Notes under the pieces: model-generated
The model's database searches: none
What the model was told of the DNA's origin: nothing
What the model saw: only the letters and a program-made list of their open reading frames with translations
Shown: piece by piece, positions 9,869 to 19,735 of the stretch
Layout: the number at the start of each line of letters is the position of its first letter
How positions within the stretch are numbered: position 1 is the first letter of the stretch
Assembly (NCBI RefSeq): GCF_003201105.1
Contig: NZ_QICJ01000005.1
Location: 62,001-126,000 of the forward strand
Direction: 5' to 3'
Length of the DNA: 64,000 nucleotides
Source: Dyella sp. AtDHG13
GTDB lineage: Bacteria; Pseudomonadota; Gammaproteobacteria; Xanthomonadales; Rhodanobacteraceae
Translations under genes and position numbers: made by a program

Positions 9869-10558
9869 ATGACCCGATTCCTGCTCGCCGCCCTCCTGCT
9901 GCTTCCGTCATCCGCGCTGTTCGCCCAGGCAGCCAAGCCGGCGCCCGCGACGCCCGCCGCCACGGCGCATCCGGAAGTGGTGCTGCATACCTCGCAGGGC
10001 GACATCACGCTGGAGCTGTATCCGGACAAGTCGCCCAAGAGCGTCGCGAACTTCCTGCAGTACGTGCGCGATGGCTTCTACAGCGGCACGGTATTCCACC
10101 GCGCCATTCCCGGTTATCTGGTGCAGGGCGGGCTCTACACCCGCGACCTGCAGGCCAAGCGCACGCGCTCGGCCATTCCCAGCGAGGCCGACAACGGCCT
10201 GTCCAACCTGCGCGGCACGGTGGCGGTGGCGCGCGGCGCGGATCCTAACTCCGGCACGGCGCAGTTCTTCTTCAACCTGGTCGACAACCGCCGCCTCGAT
10301 TTCGTCGGCAACCAGAGCGGCCTGACCTGGGGTTATGCGGTGTTCGGCAAGGTCATCAAGGGCATGGACGTGGTCGACAAGATCGCCGCCCTGCCCACCC
10401 GCGGACTCGGCCCCTTCGCGGGCGACGTACCCAACCCGCTGATCGTGATCGACAGCGCCTACGTGGTGGGCGAGGAGCCCGCCAACGCTCCCGCTGCCAG
10501 CCCGCAGACCGCGCCGGCTGCCGAACCCGCCAAGAAGCCCAGCGGCAAGAAGGGTTGA
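9869..10558 (+). CDS. Exported cyclophilin-type peptidyl-prolyl isomerase
   Basis: A 229-aa cyclophilin with a signal peptide (hydrophobic run ending SALFAQA), so probably periplasmic like E. coli PpiA. The cyclophilin core runs from about residue 38 to 200 and includes FHRAIPGYLVQGG, GTVAVARG and SGTAQFFFNLVDN, the usual substrate-pocket residues. The C-terminal 30 residues are Ala/Pro/Lys-rich. An in-frame ATG at 9845 would add eight residues before the signal peptide; 9869 is more typical. It ends 6 bp before lpxH, suggesting co-transcription. Confidence 0.88.
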   Translation: MTRFLLAALLLLPSSALFAQAAKPAPATPAATAHPEVVLHTSQGDITLELYPDKSPKSVANFLQYVRDGFYSGTVFHRAIPGYLVQGGLYTRDLQAKRTRSAIPSEADNGLSNLRGTVAVARGADPNSGTAQFFFNLVDNRRLDFVGNQSGLTWGYAVFGKVIKGMDVVDKIAALPTRGLGPFAGDVPNPLIVIDSAYVVGEEPANAPAASPQTAPAAEPAKKPSGKKG

Positions 10559-10564
10559 GTCACG

Positions 10565-11293
10565 ATGGCGACCCTGTTCATTTCCGACCTGCACCTGGAC
10601 GACACCCGCCCCGAGATCACGCACCTGTTCGAGGAATTCCTCGCCAGCGACGAGGCGCGCGCCGCCGACGCGGTGTACATCCTCGGCGACCTGGTCGAAG
10701 CATGGGTGGGCGACGATGACGACGCCGAACTCCCTGCCCGCATCGCACGCGCCACCAAGGCGCTCAGCGAGCATGGCGTGCCGGTCTACTTCATCGTGGG
10801 CAACCGCGATTTCCTGATCGGCCAGCAGTTCGCCGAACGCGCGGGCTTCACCGTGCTCGACGACGGCACCGTGCACGAACTCTATGGCCGCCCCACGCTG
10901 CTGATGCATGGCGACGTGCTGTGCACCGACGATGTCGCCTACCAGGCGTTGCGCAAACAGGTGCGTTCACCGGAATGGCAGGCGCAGGTGCTGGCGATGC
11001 CGCTGCAGGCACGCCGCGCGCTGGCCGCCCAGGCGCGCGCGGAAAGCAAGGCGCACACCAGCAGCACCATGGAAACCATCATGGACGTCAACGCCGATGC
11101 CGTGGCCGATACCATGCGAAACGCCGGCGTGACGCGGCTTATCCATGGCCACACGCATCGCCCGGCCATTCACCGTTTCGATCTGGACGGCCAGAACGCC
11201 GAACGCATCGTGCTCGGCGACTGGTACGAACAAGGCTCAGTGCTCCGCGTCACGCCGGAAGACGTGGAACTGCGGGGCCTGGCCCTGCACTGA
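10565..11293 (+). CDS. lpxH: UDP-2,3-diacylglucosamine diphosphatase
   Basis: Fourth step of lipid A synthesis: hydrolyses UDP-2,3-diacylglucosamine to lipid X and UMP at the inner membrane. The 242-aa protein has all metallophosphoesterase signatures: D8 and H10 in ISDLHLD, GDLVEAW, the GNRD motif, MHGDVLCTDD, and HGHTHRP near residue 197. Length matches E. coli LpxH (240 aa). The ATG at 10565 follows the cyclophilin stop by 6 bp. It marks a Gram-negative organism making lipid A. Confidence 0.95.
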   Translation: MATLFISDLHLDDTRPEITHLFEEFLASDEARAADAVYILGDLVEAWVGDDDDAELPARIARATKALSEHGVPVYFIVGNRDFLIGQQFAERAGFTVLDDGTVHELYGRPTLLMHGDVLCTDDVAYQALRKQVRSPEWQAQVLAMPLQARRALAAQARAESKAHTSSTMETIMDVNADAVADTMRNAGVTRLIHGHTHRPAIHRFDLDGQNAERIVLGDWYEQGSVLRVTPEDVELRGLALH

Positions 11294-11294
11294 C

Positions 11295-11326
11295 GGACAT
11301 CACCCGCCGCGGGGCGAGTGATGTCC
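11295..11326. terminator. Bidirectional hairpin between convergent genes
   Basis: An inverted repeat with 14-base arms (GGACATCACCCGCC and GGCGAGTGATGTCC, one mismatch) and a GCGG loop sits in the 43-bp gap between lpxH and the oppositely oriented YajG-like gene. No long U tract follows, so strength is uncertain. Confidence 0.55.
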
Positions 11327-11336
11327 ATTCAAGGCT

Positions 11337-11924
11337 TCAGTGCGCTTGCAGCGCGGCGTGGAAACCCTGGCTGTTAAGCAGGCTGTTGCTCAGCTTCAGC
11401 ACCGCGTTGGACAAGGTTTCGTAGTAGTTGTCTGCCTTGTACGAGCGGCCGAAGTTGGTCGCGCCACCACCCGCCACGCCCTGCCACAGCACCTTGCCCG
11501 AGGCATTGGTCGCCGTGACGTACACCGTGACGTTGCCCACGTACTGGTCGGTCTCGTTGACGAAGAAATCGCGGATTTCACCCGACACGATGACATCGCC
11601 ACCGGTGTCGACCACGTTGAGGCCGGCCTTGCTGAAAGTCTCCTTGACGTGATCGGTCAGGAAGGCAGCCACGTTGTCCTTCGTGGTCACCTGCCGCACG
11701 GGATCCTTTTCATGGTTCTCCGCGATCAGCGCAGGATTCTTGCGAACATCCGTGAATCCGTTGAACTGCACTTTCACGTTGCCGATGCCGTTGAGGTCGA
11801 TCGCCCCGAACTCCGCGAAACTCTGCGTCGGCGACCACACCAGCGGGATATTGCTCAGGTCCTTTGAAGCCATGGCGCTGCCGGATGCAGCGAGCAACGC
11901 CACGAACACGAAACGCTTCAACAT
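11337..11924 (-). CDS. YajG-like periplasmic protein
   Basis: A 195-aa exported protein of unknown function. Residues 1-20 form a signal peptide ending SAMA; there is no lipobox cysteine, unlike E. coli YajG. The remainder alternates strands and helices in the YajG-like order: FTDVRKNP, a helix TKDNVAAFLTDHVKETFSKAGL, strands GDVIVSGEI and YVGNVTVYVTATN, then a C-terminal helix with SNAVLKLSNSLL. The start at 11924 is preceded by AGAGGGG. The family link is by pattern and I am only moderately sure. Confidence 0.6.
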   Translation of the reverse strand: MLKRFVFVALLAASGSAMASKDLSNIPLVWSPTQSFAEFGAIDLNGIGNVKVQFNGFTDVRKNPALIAENHEKDPVRQVTTKDNVAAFLTDHVKETFSKAGLNVVDTGGDVIVSGEIRDFFVNETDQYVGNVTVYVTATNASGKVLWQGVAGGGATNFGRSYKADNYYETLSNAVLKLSNSLLNSQGFHAALQAH

Positions 11925-12046
11925 CGATGTCCCCTCTTTCCATGTTTCGATGATTGTGTAAGCAGGCGCTCCCGCGCCCGCATAGCCCGCAACCGGGCTG
12001 TCGCGCATTCTAGTCGAGGATGGCGCCCATGCCTTCACCGAATCGA

Positions 12047-12080
12047 CAAAAACGCCGGCTGCGATGAGCGCGGCCGGCGT
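12047..12080 (-). terminator. Intrinsic terminator after YXWGXW gene
   Basis: Read on the minus strand: ACGCCGGC, a 13-base loop, GCCGGCGT, then TTTTT, 28 bp past the stop codon at 12108. Confidence 0.75.
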
Positions 12081-12107
12081 GTTGAACGTGGCGATCAGGC
12101 CACGGGA

Positions 12108-13250
12108 TTAGCGGTGTTCCTGTCCGTCGTGATGCAGCGGCGCAGCCTGGGCGTGCGGTTGCGGATGCGGCGCAGGGGCCGGACGCTGTGGCGGCGCGCT
12201 GTAGTGATACGCCGGTGCCTGTGGCGCATGCTGCGGGTAGGAAGGTTGCGGGTGACTGGCCACGTGATAGCCGCCTTGCGGGTTCGTGGGTCCACGCGTG
12301 TACGCCGCATGGCTCGCTGCCGGCGCATAGTTGCCCGCATGCGTGGCATTCGGTGCAACAGGTGCTCCGCTGCCATGCGGCGCGAAACGCGCCGAATGCA
12401 AAGCCATATTGTTGGTCGGCGTTTGTGCCGGAGCGCTGGTGCGCTGCGCATGCATGTCCGCGGGCGTGGGCTGCCCAGCCGGACCACGCGTGGCGTTGGC
12501 CGCCTGCCCGTTGAATGCACCGGCTCGCGGTGTCGCGGCAATCGCCGGGGCACCGTGATTGAACGACGCCCGCATCGCCTGGTTCTGGCTCGCCATCGTA
12601 CGCTGCTGCTCCTGCGCGGCCACCGGGCCCACGTGGCGCTCGCGGGCAAAGTTCGCTTCCTGCGGCGTCGGACGTGCCGCGATGCCGCCCTGCCCGCCAT
12701 TGAAACTGGTGCGGTTGACGGTCACGTTGTTCACCACCGTGCGGTTATAGACGTTGGTGATGTGCACGTTGTCGATATGGTTCACCGAGCGGTTGTAGTA
12801 GAACGCGCCGCCGCGCCAATAACCGCCCGCATAACCCACACCGGTATAGCCGTAGCCGTAATTGATGCCACCGTAAAAGCCCACGTGCGGCCCCCAGTAA
12901 CCCGCATGGAACACATAGACGCCGCCGGCCCAGCCCCAATAACCCGGCGTCCATAGCGCACCGACATAAGGCGGCAGCACCCACGTGCCGGGAACCCAGT
13001 AGTAGCCGTCACCATCCCAGGCCCAATAGCCAGGCACCCAGATATAACCGGGCGCGGGAATCGCCGGCTGCACGTAGACCGGCAACGGCGGCGGCGGAGC
13101 ACCAACCGAAACACCGATGCCCACGGAAACGCCAGCGCTGGCACTCAGGGGAAACGCCGCCGCCGTCGCCAGGGCCAGTGCGGCAAACGCGCCGCGCAAC
13201 ATGCGGCGATACGGCGTGACGTGGCGGCAAACCGATTCGAGGTTACCCAT
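12108..13250 (-). CDS. YXWGXW-repeat exported protein
   Basis: A 380-aa exported protein. After a signal peptide (cleavage near SASA-GV) there is a short proline run, then several W/Y/G-rich repeats (WVPGYWAW, WVPGTW, WTPGYWGW, GYWGPH), the hallmark of the YXWGXW family found in the envelope of proteobacteria; function unknown. The C-terminal half is a low-complexity Ala/Pro/His/Gln tail. The ATG at 13250 follows AGAAGGCG; a second at 13202 is possible and would shorten the signal peptide's n-region. A terminator follows the gene. High aromatic and glycine content suggests surface or outer-membrane association. Confidence 0.75.
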   Translation of the reverse strand: MGNLESVCRHVTPYRRMLRGAFAALALATAAAFPLSASAGVSVGIGVSVGAPPPPLPVYVQPAIPAPGYIWVPGYWAWDGDGYYWVPGTWVLPPYVGALWTPGYWGWAGGVYVFHAGYWGPHVGFYGGINYGYGYTGVGYAGGYWRGGAFYYNRSVNHIDNVHITNVYNRTVVNNVTVNRTSFNGGQGGIAARPTPQEANFARERHVGPVAAQEQQRTMASQNQAMRASFNHGAPAIAATPRAGAFNGQAANATRGPAGQPTPADMHAQRTSAPAQTPTNNMALHSARFAPHGSGAPVAPNATHAGNYAPAASHAAYTRGPTNPQGGYHVASHPQPSYPQHAPQAPAYHYSAPPQRPAPAPHPQPHAQAAPLHHDGQEHR

Positions 13251-13515
13251 GACGCCTTCTCCCAGGTGGCGGGTCTTTGGGCAAGGTAACGCGGGAGGGC
13301 GCGCAAGGTCGTACGCGGTGCCGTGCCGCAGGTTCGCAGGGGTTCAGCAGTTGGGCTGGGGGATGAATGATTTCTTGCGTGGGTCTTGCTGGTGGTGGGC
13401 GGGGTGGAGCGTGGCGATTGTGTTGTTTCGTTGGCGCATCGCTTTGAACAAATGCACAAAGCCCTGCGGGGAGATTTTGTTGAAGTCCGATCGAAAATCC
13501 TGAGTACGATCCACT
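13251..13515. other. Intergenic region upstream of the YXWGXW gene
   Basis: About 265 bp with no convincing coding signal on either strand. It presumably holds the promoter of the YXWGXW gene. I see no hairpin or motif I can name; overlapping short frames are low-confidence and have no family features. Confidence 0.4.
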
Positions 13516-13616
13516 CCTCACCGTCATTCCGGCGAAGGCCGGAATCCAGCGACTTTACGCACTGCGAGAAGACCGAAAGACACTGGATTCCGGCTTTCGC
13601 CGGAATGACGGTGAGG
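13516..13616. repeat. Paired inverted repeat of the ATTCCGGC type
   Basis: Two 34-base arms, 13516-13549 and 13583-13616, are inverted copies with one mismatch. Each arm is itself a hairpin (ATTCCGGC, 4-base loop, GCCGGAAT). This is the layout of a bacterial interspersed mosaic element. A second example of the same family is at 28047-28195. Confidence 0.8.
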
Positions 13617-13649
13617 AACATTTGCGTTTGCGTGGAGGTTGGGATGGTT

Positions 13650-14030
13650 TGGCGCATCCATGGCTTCACCCTTCCGCGCTGCGCACTACTGGGCCAGTCG
13701 AAATTGCTCCAGGCAATTTCGTCGACTGCGGAGGCAGGATGCCGGAGCGGACATCGGCCAGCTGATGGCCCGAAGGGTGAGCGCAGAATGCGTTGAATAA
13801 CCGGAGCATTCGTTCATGCTCTCTCCGACAGATACGCAAAAAGCCTTGGGCTTCGTTGAGCGGCACAGTTGCGTGCAGCTCGGGATTGTTCGGCCCATCC
13901 ATGGGCCTCACCCCTACGCGCTACGCGCTTCGGGGCCAGCCTTCGGCTGTCCAAATTTGTTCCTGACAAATTTGTCGAACCGAGAGGTTTCGTCCACGCC
14001 TCTCTCTCCGCCAGATACGCAAAAAGCCCC
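13650..14030. repeat. Degenerate tandem duplication beside tRNA-Ser
   Basis: Two diverged copies of one block. Copy A is about 13650-13847 and copy B about 13890-14030. Both start near TTGGC/TTCGGC-CATCCATGG-TCACCC, contain a small perfect hairpin (13699-13721, CGAAATTGC/GCAATTTCG; and 13952-13974, CAAATTTGT/ACAAATTTG), and end in CTCTCTCCG-CAGATACGC followed by AAAAAGCC (13819 and 14002). No coding capacity is supported. Confidence 0.65.
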
Positions 14031-14066
14031 GCGAGGGGCTTTTTGCGTATCTGGCGGAGAGAGAGG
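13999..14066. repeat. Perfect 32-bp inverted repeat containing the tRNA terminator
   Basis: Arms 13999-14030 and 14035-14066 are perfectly complementary around a 4-base GCGA loop. The inner part (GCCCC/GGGGC with A and T tracts) is a strong bidirectional terminator for tRNA-Ser. The outer part repeats, inverted, the last 15 bases of the tRNA gene including its encoded CCA. Confidence 0.9.
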
Positions 14067-14144
14067 GATTCGAACCCTCGATAAGGCTTTTGACCCTATA
14101 CTCCCTTAGCAGGGGAGCCCCTTCGGCCTCTCGGGCATCTCTCC
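14052..14144 (-). tRNA. tRNA-Ser (anticodon GCU)
   Basis: A 93-nt class II tRNA decoding AGC/AGU. The acceptor stem is GGAGAGA/TCTCTCC with G discriminator and genome-encoded CCA (14052-14054). The anticodon arm is CTCCC-CTGCTAA-GGGAG with GCT as anticodon, the long variable arm typical of serine tRNAs follows, and the T arm contains GGTTCGAATCC. Downstream of csrA on the same strand, as serV is in E. coli. Confidence 0.95.
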
Positions 14145-14218
14145 GTTTTTTGTCCGCATTCCTGCGGAGCCGGCAAGGATACTAACCGGCGCGCTCCAGG
14201 TAAAGCGTTTATTGCCTG

Positions 14219-14425
14219 TCAGTGTTCGCCAGTGCCACCGGTGGCGCCGCCATCCGGTTCGTGCTCGTTCTTGATCCGCTGATAGATCTCTTCGCGATGC
14301 ACGGCAACGTTTTTCGGCGCGTTGATGCCAATGCGCACCTGGTTGCCTTTGACGCCGAGAACGGTAACGGTCACCTCGTCACCGATCATCAAGGTTTCAC
14401 CGACCCTGCGGGTCAGAATCAACAT
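14219..14425 (-). CDS. csrA: Carbon storage regulator CsrA
   Basis: A 68-aa RNA-binding post-transcriptional regulator that binds GGA motifs near ribosome sites. It starts [16 protein letters not shown] and continues through the conserved VRIGI-AP and [10 protein letters not shown] elements. The last residues are a short Gly/Thr tail. The ATG at 14425 is preceded by GGAG eight bases upstream; a longer in-frame start at 14479 is rejected. Lies between alaS and tRNA-Ser, the order conserved in many gammaproteobacteria. Confidence 0.97.
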   Translation of the reverse strand: MLILTRRVGETLMIGDEVTVTVLGVKGNQVRIGINAPKNVAVHREEIYQRIKNEHEPDGGATGGTGEH

Positions 14426-14686
14426 GTTTGCCACTCCATGAATACTTTGGTCACAGGCCACCCGACGGTTATGCCTCACCCCTGAGCTTCACCGCCTGAA
14501 CAGTTCGACGATTGTACCGCCGAAGGCCCTACCGCCTTCCCCGGTTTCACAGACGAGGCATCCCCTGTGATGCCATGTCGAGCGACACCGTCGCAACCAT
14601 CGGTGTCGGCAGTGCTTGGATACTAGCCGAGCGTCCGATGGCAGCGCAATGCGTAAACGCCAACGGAGTATGGACGGTTGACCCGG

Positions 14687-17323
14687 TCAGGCGGCCAGTT
14701 TCTGGCCGATCCAGCCCGGCAGGCCGTCCAGGATTCCCGGCAGCTCCGGCGTGTCTGAACCGCCGCCCTGCGCCATGTCGGGACGGCCGCCGCCCTTGCC
14801 GCCGATCTGGCTGGCCACATGGGCGACCACGTCACCAGCCTTCACCCGGCCCAGGGCCTTGCCGTTGACGCCGGCCACCAGCGAAACGCGGCCTTCCGCG
14901 GCGCCCGCCAGCAGGATCACGCAGTCGGTCAGTTGCTGCTTGAGCTGGTCCATGCTGTCGCGCAGTGCCTTGGCGTCCAGGCCTTCCAGGCGGGCCACGA
15001 CGACCTTGACGCCGTCGATGTCCCGGGCGGTCGAGGCGAGGTCGGCGGTGGCTGAGCCGGCAGCCTTGGCGCGTAGCGACTCCAGCTCGCGTTCCAGCTT
15101 TTTCTGCTTGTCGAACAGCTGGCGAAGTTTCTCAACGGCGTCGTCACCGCTCGACGACAGCAGCTGTGCGAACTCGCCCAGGCGGCGCTCTTCGTCGGCC
15201 ACGTAGGCCAGGGCGCCCGCGCCGGTCACCGCTTCGATACGGCGCACGCCCGAGGCGACGCCCGCTTCGCTGACGATCTTGAACAGGCCGATGTCGCCCG
15301 TGCGGCTCACGTGCGTGCCGCCGCAGAGTTCGGTGGAGAACCCGCCCATCTTGAGCACGCGCACTTCGTCGCCGTACTTCTCGCCGAACAGCGCCATGGC
15401 GCCGAATTCGATCGCCTCGTTGTAACCCATGTGATGCACTTCGGCCGCTTCATTGCGACGCACTTCGGCGTTCACCAGCAGCTCGATCTCGCGCAGTTCG
15501 TCCGCGCTCATGGGCTTGAAGTGGGAGAAGTCGAAACGCAGGCGCTCGGGCGCTACCAGCGAGCCCTTCTGCGTGACGTGTTCGCCGAGCACCTTGCGCA
15601 GCGCGGCATGCAACAGATGCGTGGCCGAGTGGTTGAGCACGATGGCCTGGCGACGCGTGCCGTCGACGTCGGCATCCACCACGTCGCCGACGCGCAGGGC
15701 CTGCTTGCCATGCCACTGGCCGGCATGGCCGAAGAACACGCCGCCCATCTTCAGCGTATCGCCGACCGTGAACGTGCCCGCGGCGCTCATCAGCGTGCCG
15801 GTATCGCCGACCTGACCGCCGGATTCGGCGTAGAACGGCGTGCGATCAAGGATGACCAGACCTTCCTCGCCATCGCTCAGCTGATCGAGCTGCTTGCCTG
15901 CGCGCACGATGCCGACCACCTTGCTGCCCTGGCTGGTCAGCGCCTCGTAGCCGAGGAACGCGGTGGGCTGCAGCTGGCTGGCGAGCTCGGCGGGCATCAG
16001 GCCCTTGGCTTCGAACTTGCCGCCCTTGCGGCTGCGGTCCTGCTGTTCTTCCATGGCCTGCTCGAAGCCGGCCATGTCCACCGTCAGGCCGCGCTCGCGC
16101 GCGATGTCGGCGGTCAGGTCGATCGGGAAGCCGTAGGTGTCGTACAGGCGGAACGCGTCGGCGCCGGGAATGCTGCCACTGGCGTTGGCCGCCACGGCAT
16201 CGAACAGGCGCATGCCGTTTTCCAGCGTCTCGCCGAAGCGGCGCTCTTCGGTGCGCAGCGCGTCTTCCACGAAGGATTGCTTCTGCGCCAGTTCCGGATA
16301 GGCCTCGCCCATCTCGGCCACCAGCGGCTTGACCATCTTCCAGAAGAAATCGCCGCGCACGCCGAGCATCCAGCCGTGGCGCAGCGCGCGACGGATGATG
16401 CGGCGAAGCACGTAGCCGCGGCCTTCGTTCGACGGCAGCACGCCATCGACGATCAGGAACGAGCACGCGCGGATGTGATCGGCGATCACGCGCAGCGATT
16501 TGTTGGCGAGGTCCTTGGTGCCGGTCAGTTCGGCAGCCACCTGGATCAGGTGCTGGAACAGGTCGATCTCGTAGTTGGAGTGCACGTGCTGCAGCACGGC
16601 GGCGAGGCGCTCCAGGCCCATGCCGGTGTCCACGCACGGCGCGGGCAGCGGCGACAGCGTGCCATCCGGCGCGCGATCGAACTGCATGAACACCAGGTTC
16701 CAGATTTCGATGTAGCGGTCACCGTCTTCATCGGGCGAGCCCGGCGGACCACCGGCGATCTCCTCGCCATGATCGAAGAAGATTTCCGTGCACGGGCCGC
16801 AGGGGCCGGTGTCGGCCATCTGCCAGAAGTTGTCCGAGGCGTAGGGCGCGCCCTTGTTGTCGCCGATGCGCACGATGCGCTCGGCCGGCACGCCTACTTC
16901 CTTGTTCCAGATGTCGAAGGCCTCGTCATCGGTGTGATAGACGGTGACCCACAGCTTTTCCTTCGGCAGCTTGAAGACACCGGTCAGGAGTTCCCACGCG
17001 TAGGCGATGGCGTCGCGCTTGAAGTAGTCGCCGAACGACCAATTGCCCAGCATTTCGAAGAAGGTGTGATGGCGCGCGGTGTAGCCCACCGAATCGAGGT
17101 CGTTGTGCTTGCCGCCGGCACGCAGGCAGCGCTGCACGTCGGCCGCGCGCACGTACGGCAGCTTTTCGCTGCCAAGGAACACGTTCTTGAACTGCACCAT
17201 GCCCGAGTTGGTGAACAGCAGCGTCGGGTCGCTGGCCGGCACCAGCGAGCTGGACGGCACGATGGTGTGCCCTTTCGAGCGGAAATAGTCGAGGAAGGTC
17301 GAGCGGATTTCGGCGGTTTTCAT
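14687..17323 (-). CDS. alaS: Alanyl-tRNA synthetase
   Basis: Charges tRNA-Ala. The 878-aa protein has the class II catalytic core at its N terminus ([46 protein letters not shown]), the editing domain with zinc ligands HSATH and CGGTH, and the C-terminal C-Ala domain ending [12 protein letters not shown]. Length equals the E. coli enzyme. The ATG at 17323 is the family start; the frame extends to 17386 without supporting features. It follows recX on the same strand. Confidence 0.97.
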   Translation of the reverse strand: MKTAEIRSTFLDYFRSKGHTIVPSSSLVPASDPTLLFTNSGMVQFKNVFLGSEKLPYVRAADVQRCLRAGGKHNDLDSVGYTARHHTFFEMLGNWSFGDYFKRDAIAYAWELLTGVFKLPKEKLWVTVYHTDDEAFDIWNKEVGVPAERIVRIGDNKGAPYASDNFWQMADTGPCGPCTEIFFDHGEEIAGGPPGSPDEDGDRYIEIWNLVFMQFDRAPDGTLSPLPAPCVDTGMGLERLAAVLQHVHSNYEIDLFQHLIQVAAELTGTKDLANKSLRVIADHIRACSFLIVDGVLPSNEGRGYVLRRIIRRALRHGWMLGVRGDFFWKMVKPLVAEMGEAYPELAQKQSFVEDALRTEERRFGETLENGMRLFDAVAANASGSIPGADAFRLYDTYGFPIDLTADIARERGLTVDMAGFEQAMEEQQDRSRKGGKFEAKGLMPAELASQLQPTAFLGYEALTSQGSKVVGIVRAGKQLDQLSDGEEGLVILDRTPFYAESGGQVGDTGTLMSAAGTFTVGDTLKMGGVFFGHAGQWHGKQALRVGDVVDADVDGTRRQAIVLNHSATHLLHAALRKVLGEHVTQKGSLVAPERLRFDFSHFKPMSADELREIELLVNAEVRRNEAAEVHHMGYNEAIEFGAMALFGEKYGDEVRVLKMGGFSTELCGGTHVSRTGDIGLFKIVSEAGVASGVRRIEAVTGAGALAYVADEERRLGEFAQLLSSSGDDAVEKLRQLFDKQKKLERELESLRAKAAGSATADLASTARDIDGVKVVVARLEGLDAKALRDSMDQLKQQLTDCVILLAGAAEGRVSLVAGVNGKALGRVKAGDVVAHVASQIGGKGGGRPDMAQGGGSDTPELPGILDGLPGWIGQKLAA

Positions 17324-17406
17324 GCGGCTGGGGAAGACCTGGCGGAAAGGGTCACGCCTGGAAAACACCGCCGAAACGACGCCCACCCGCCCCGACAGCG
17401 GGGAGG

Positions 17407-17898
17407 TCAGGCATCGTCGTCGGCTGCGTCGTCCACGTCGGCGTGGGTAACACTCCGTACTGTGGCGGCGGGAAAGCCCCGACGCAAGAGAAATTGCGCC
17501 CGGCGGGCCTTTTCGTCGCGATCCGGCGCCGATCCGCCGCCAAAACGCCGGCGAAGCTGGGCCAGCGCACTGGCCTCCCAGTCCACCTCGGCCTGGTCCA
17601 GCACCGCCCGGATGCGGGCGTCGGAGAGCCCGTGGTTCTTCAGCTCGGCCCGCACGCGCATGGGGCCGTAGCCCTGCGAGACCCGGCTGCGCACCAGCAC
17701 CTCGGCAAAGCGGTCGTCGTCCTGGTAGCGCTGCTCGCCCAGGCGGTCCAGCGCCTCGCCGGCCTCGTCGCCTTCATAGCCTTTCTGGCGCAGCTTGAGC
17801 TTCAGCTCGCGGCGGGAATGCTCGCGCCTCGCAAGCATGCCCAGCGCCTTGCTATAGGCGCTGGGTTTGTCTTTCTTGTCGTCGCGATCACTGGCCAT
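17407..17898 (-). CDS. recX: RecA regulatory protein RecX
   Basis: A 163-aa inhibitor of RecA filament extension. The RecX helical repeats are visible: [21 protein letters not shown] at the N terminus, then [41 protein letters not shown] and the final [12 protein letters not shown]. Downstream of recA by 86 bp, same strand, the usual order. The acidic C-terminal tail (DDAADDDA) is an unremarkable extension. Confidence 0.93.
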   Translation of the reverse strand: MASDRDDKKDKPSAYSKALGMLARREHSRRELKLKLRQKGYEGDEAGEALDRLGEQRYQDDDRFAEVLVRSRVSQGYGPMRVRAELKNHGLSDARIRAVLDQAEVDWEASALAQLRRRFGGGSAPDRDEKARRAQFLLRRGFPAATVRSVTHADVDDAADDDA

Positions 17899-17984
17899 GG
17901 GTCTGCCCTGCGCCGAGGCAAGACATCCGATCTACCGCTGGCAAGGGCGACGATAGGTCTGTCTGCCCATGCCAGCGCCGTCGA

Positions 17985-19019
<1,035 letters not shown>

Positions 19020-19143
19020 CGTCTTGAATCCTGGGGTTGGCAGTGAATGTGGAGGCATGATGCCCGCGACTGGTCTCACGGGCTGCGATCTGTGGCCGGT
19101 CAGTATCCCATACCGGTCAAGCCGCCCAGCGGCGAGCCGCGGC

Positions 19144-19650
19144 TCAGTCCGCCAGCAGCCTGATGACGCCGTTGAGCGCGGCCGCCACGGTCTGGCGCCG
19201 CACGGCTTCGCGGTCGCCGTCGAAGTGGAACAGCTGGGCGAAGGCGTAGCCGCCGCGCCGCTTCCAGCCGATCCAGACGGTGCCGACGGGCTTGTCGGGC
19301 GTGCCCCCACTGGGACCGGCGATGCCGGTGACGGCCACCGCCACGCCCGCGCCAAATCGCGACAGCGCGCCCGAGACCATTTCCAGCGCCGTTTCCTCGC
19401 TGACGGCGCCGGTGCGCTCCAGCGTGCGCGGATTGACGCCCAGCAGCGCCTCCTTCGCTTCGTAGCTGTAGGTCACCACGCCGGCATCGAACCAGGCGGA
19501 ACTGCCCGGCAGATCGGTCAGTGCCTTGGCGATCCAGCCGCCGGTGCACGACTCGGCCGTCACCATCATCAGGCGCCGCTGCTGGGTCGCCGCGGCCACT
19601 TGCTCGGCCAGCGCCTTGAGTTCCGCGTCGGTGGGCACGGACAACGTCAT
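19144..19650 (-). CDS. pncC: CinA C-terminal domain / nicotinamide-nucleotide amidohydrolase
   Basis: A 168-aa stand-alone CinA C-terminal domain that deamidates NMN to NaMN in pyridine nucleotide recycling. The signature [22 protein letters not shown] and [27 protein letters not shown] are complete. It lacks the N-terminal COG1058 domain of full-length CinA. The ATG at 19650 is used; an upstream start at 19713 adds basic residues not seen in the family. Directly upstream of recA on the same strand. Confidence 0.92.
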   Translation of the reverse strand: MTLSVPTDAELKALAEQVAAATQQRRLMMVTAESCTGGWIAKALTDLPGSSAWFDAGVVTYSYEAKEALLGVNPRTLERTGAVSEETALEMVSGALSRFGAGVAVAVTGIAGPSGGTPDKPVGTVWIGWKRRGGYAFAQLFHFDGDREAVRRQTVAAALNGVIRLLAD

Positions 19651-19735
19651 GGGGATATCCCTGGGGAATGGGAGGAAGTCGCTCCTTCTACCGCGCCAGC
19701 GCCGCCCCGCCAAGGGTCGGCGCCTGTTCGCCGGA

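Noticed and set aside
13816..14109. Plus-strand open frame ending GGERGIRTLDKAFDPILP
   Set aside because: The end is the antisense translation of tRNA-Ser and its terminator. Such ERGIRTLD-type proteins are known artefacts.
15311..17671. Long plus-strand frame (786 codons) opposite alaS
   Set aside because: Antisense shadow of AlaRS with Ala/His/Gly/Arg-biased composition.
19020..19143. LexA box upstream of recA
   Set aside because: I looked for the E. coli pattern and for the TTAG-type pattern of Xanthomonas and saw no convincing match.
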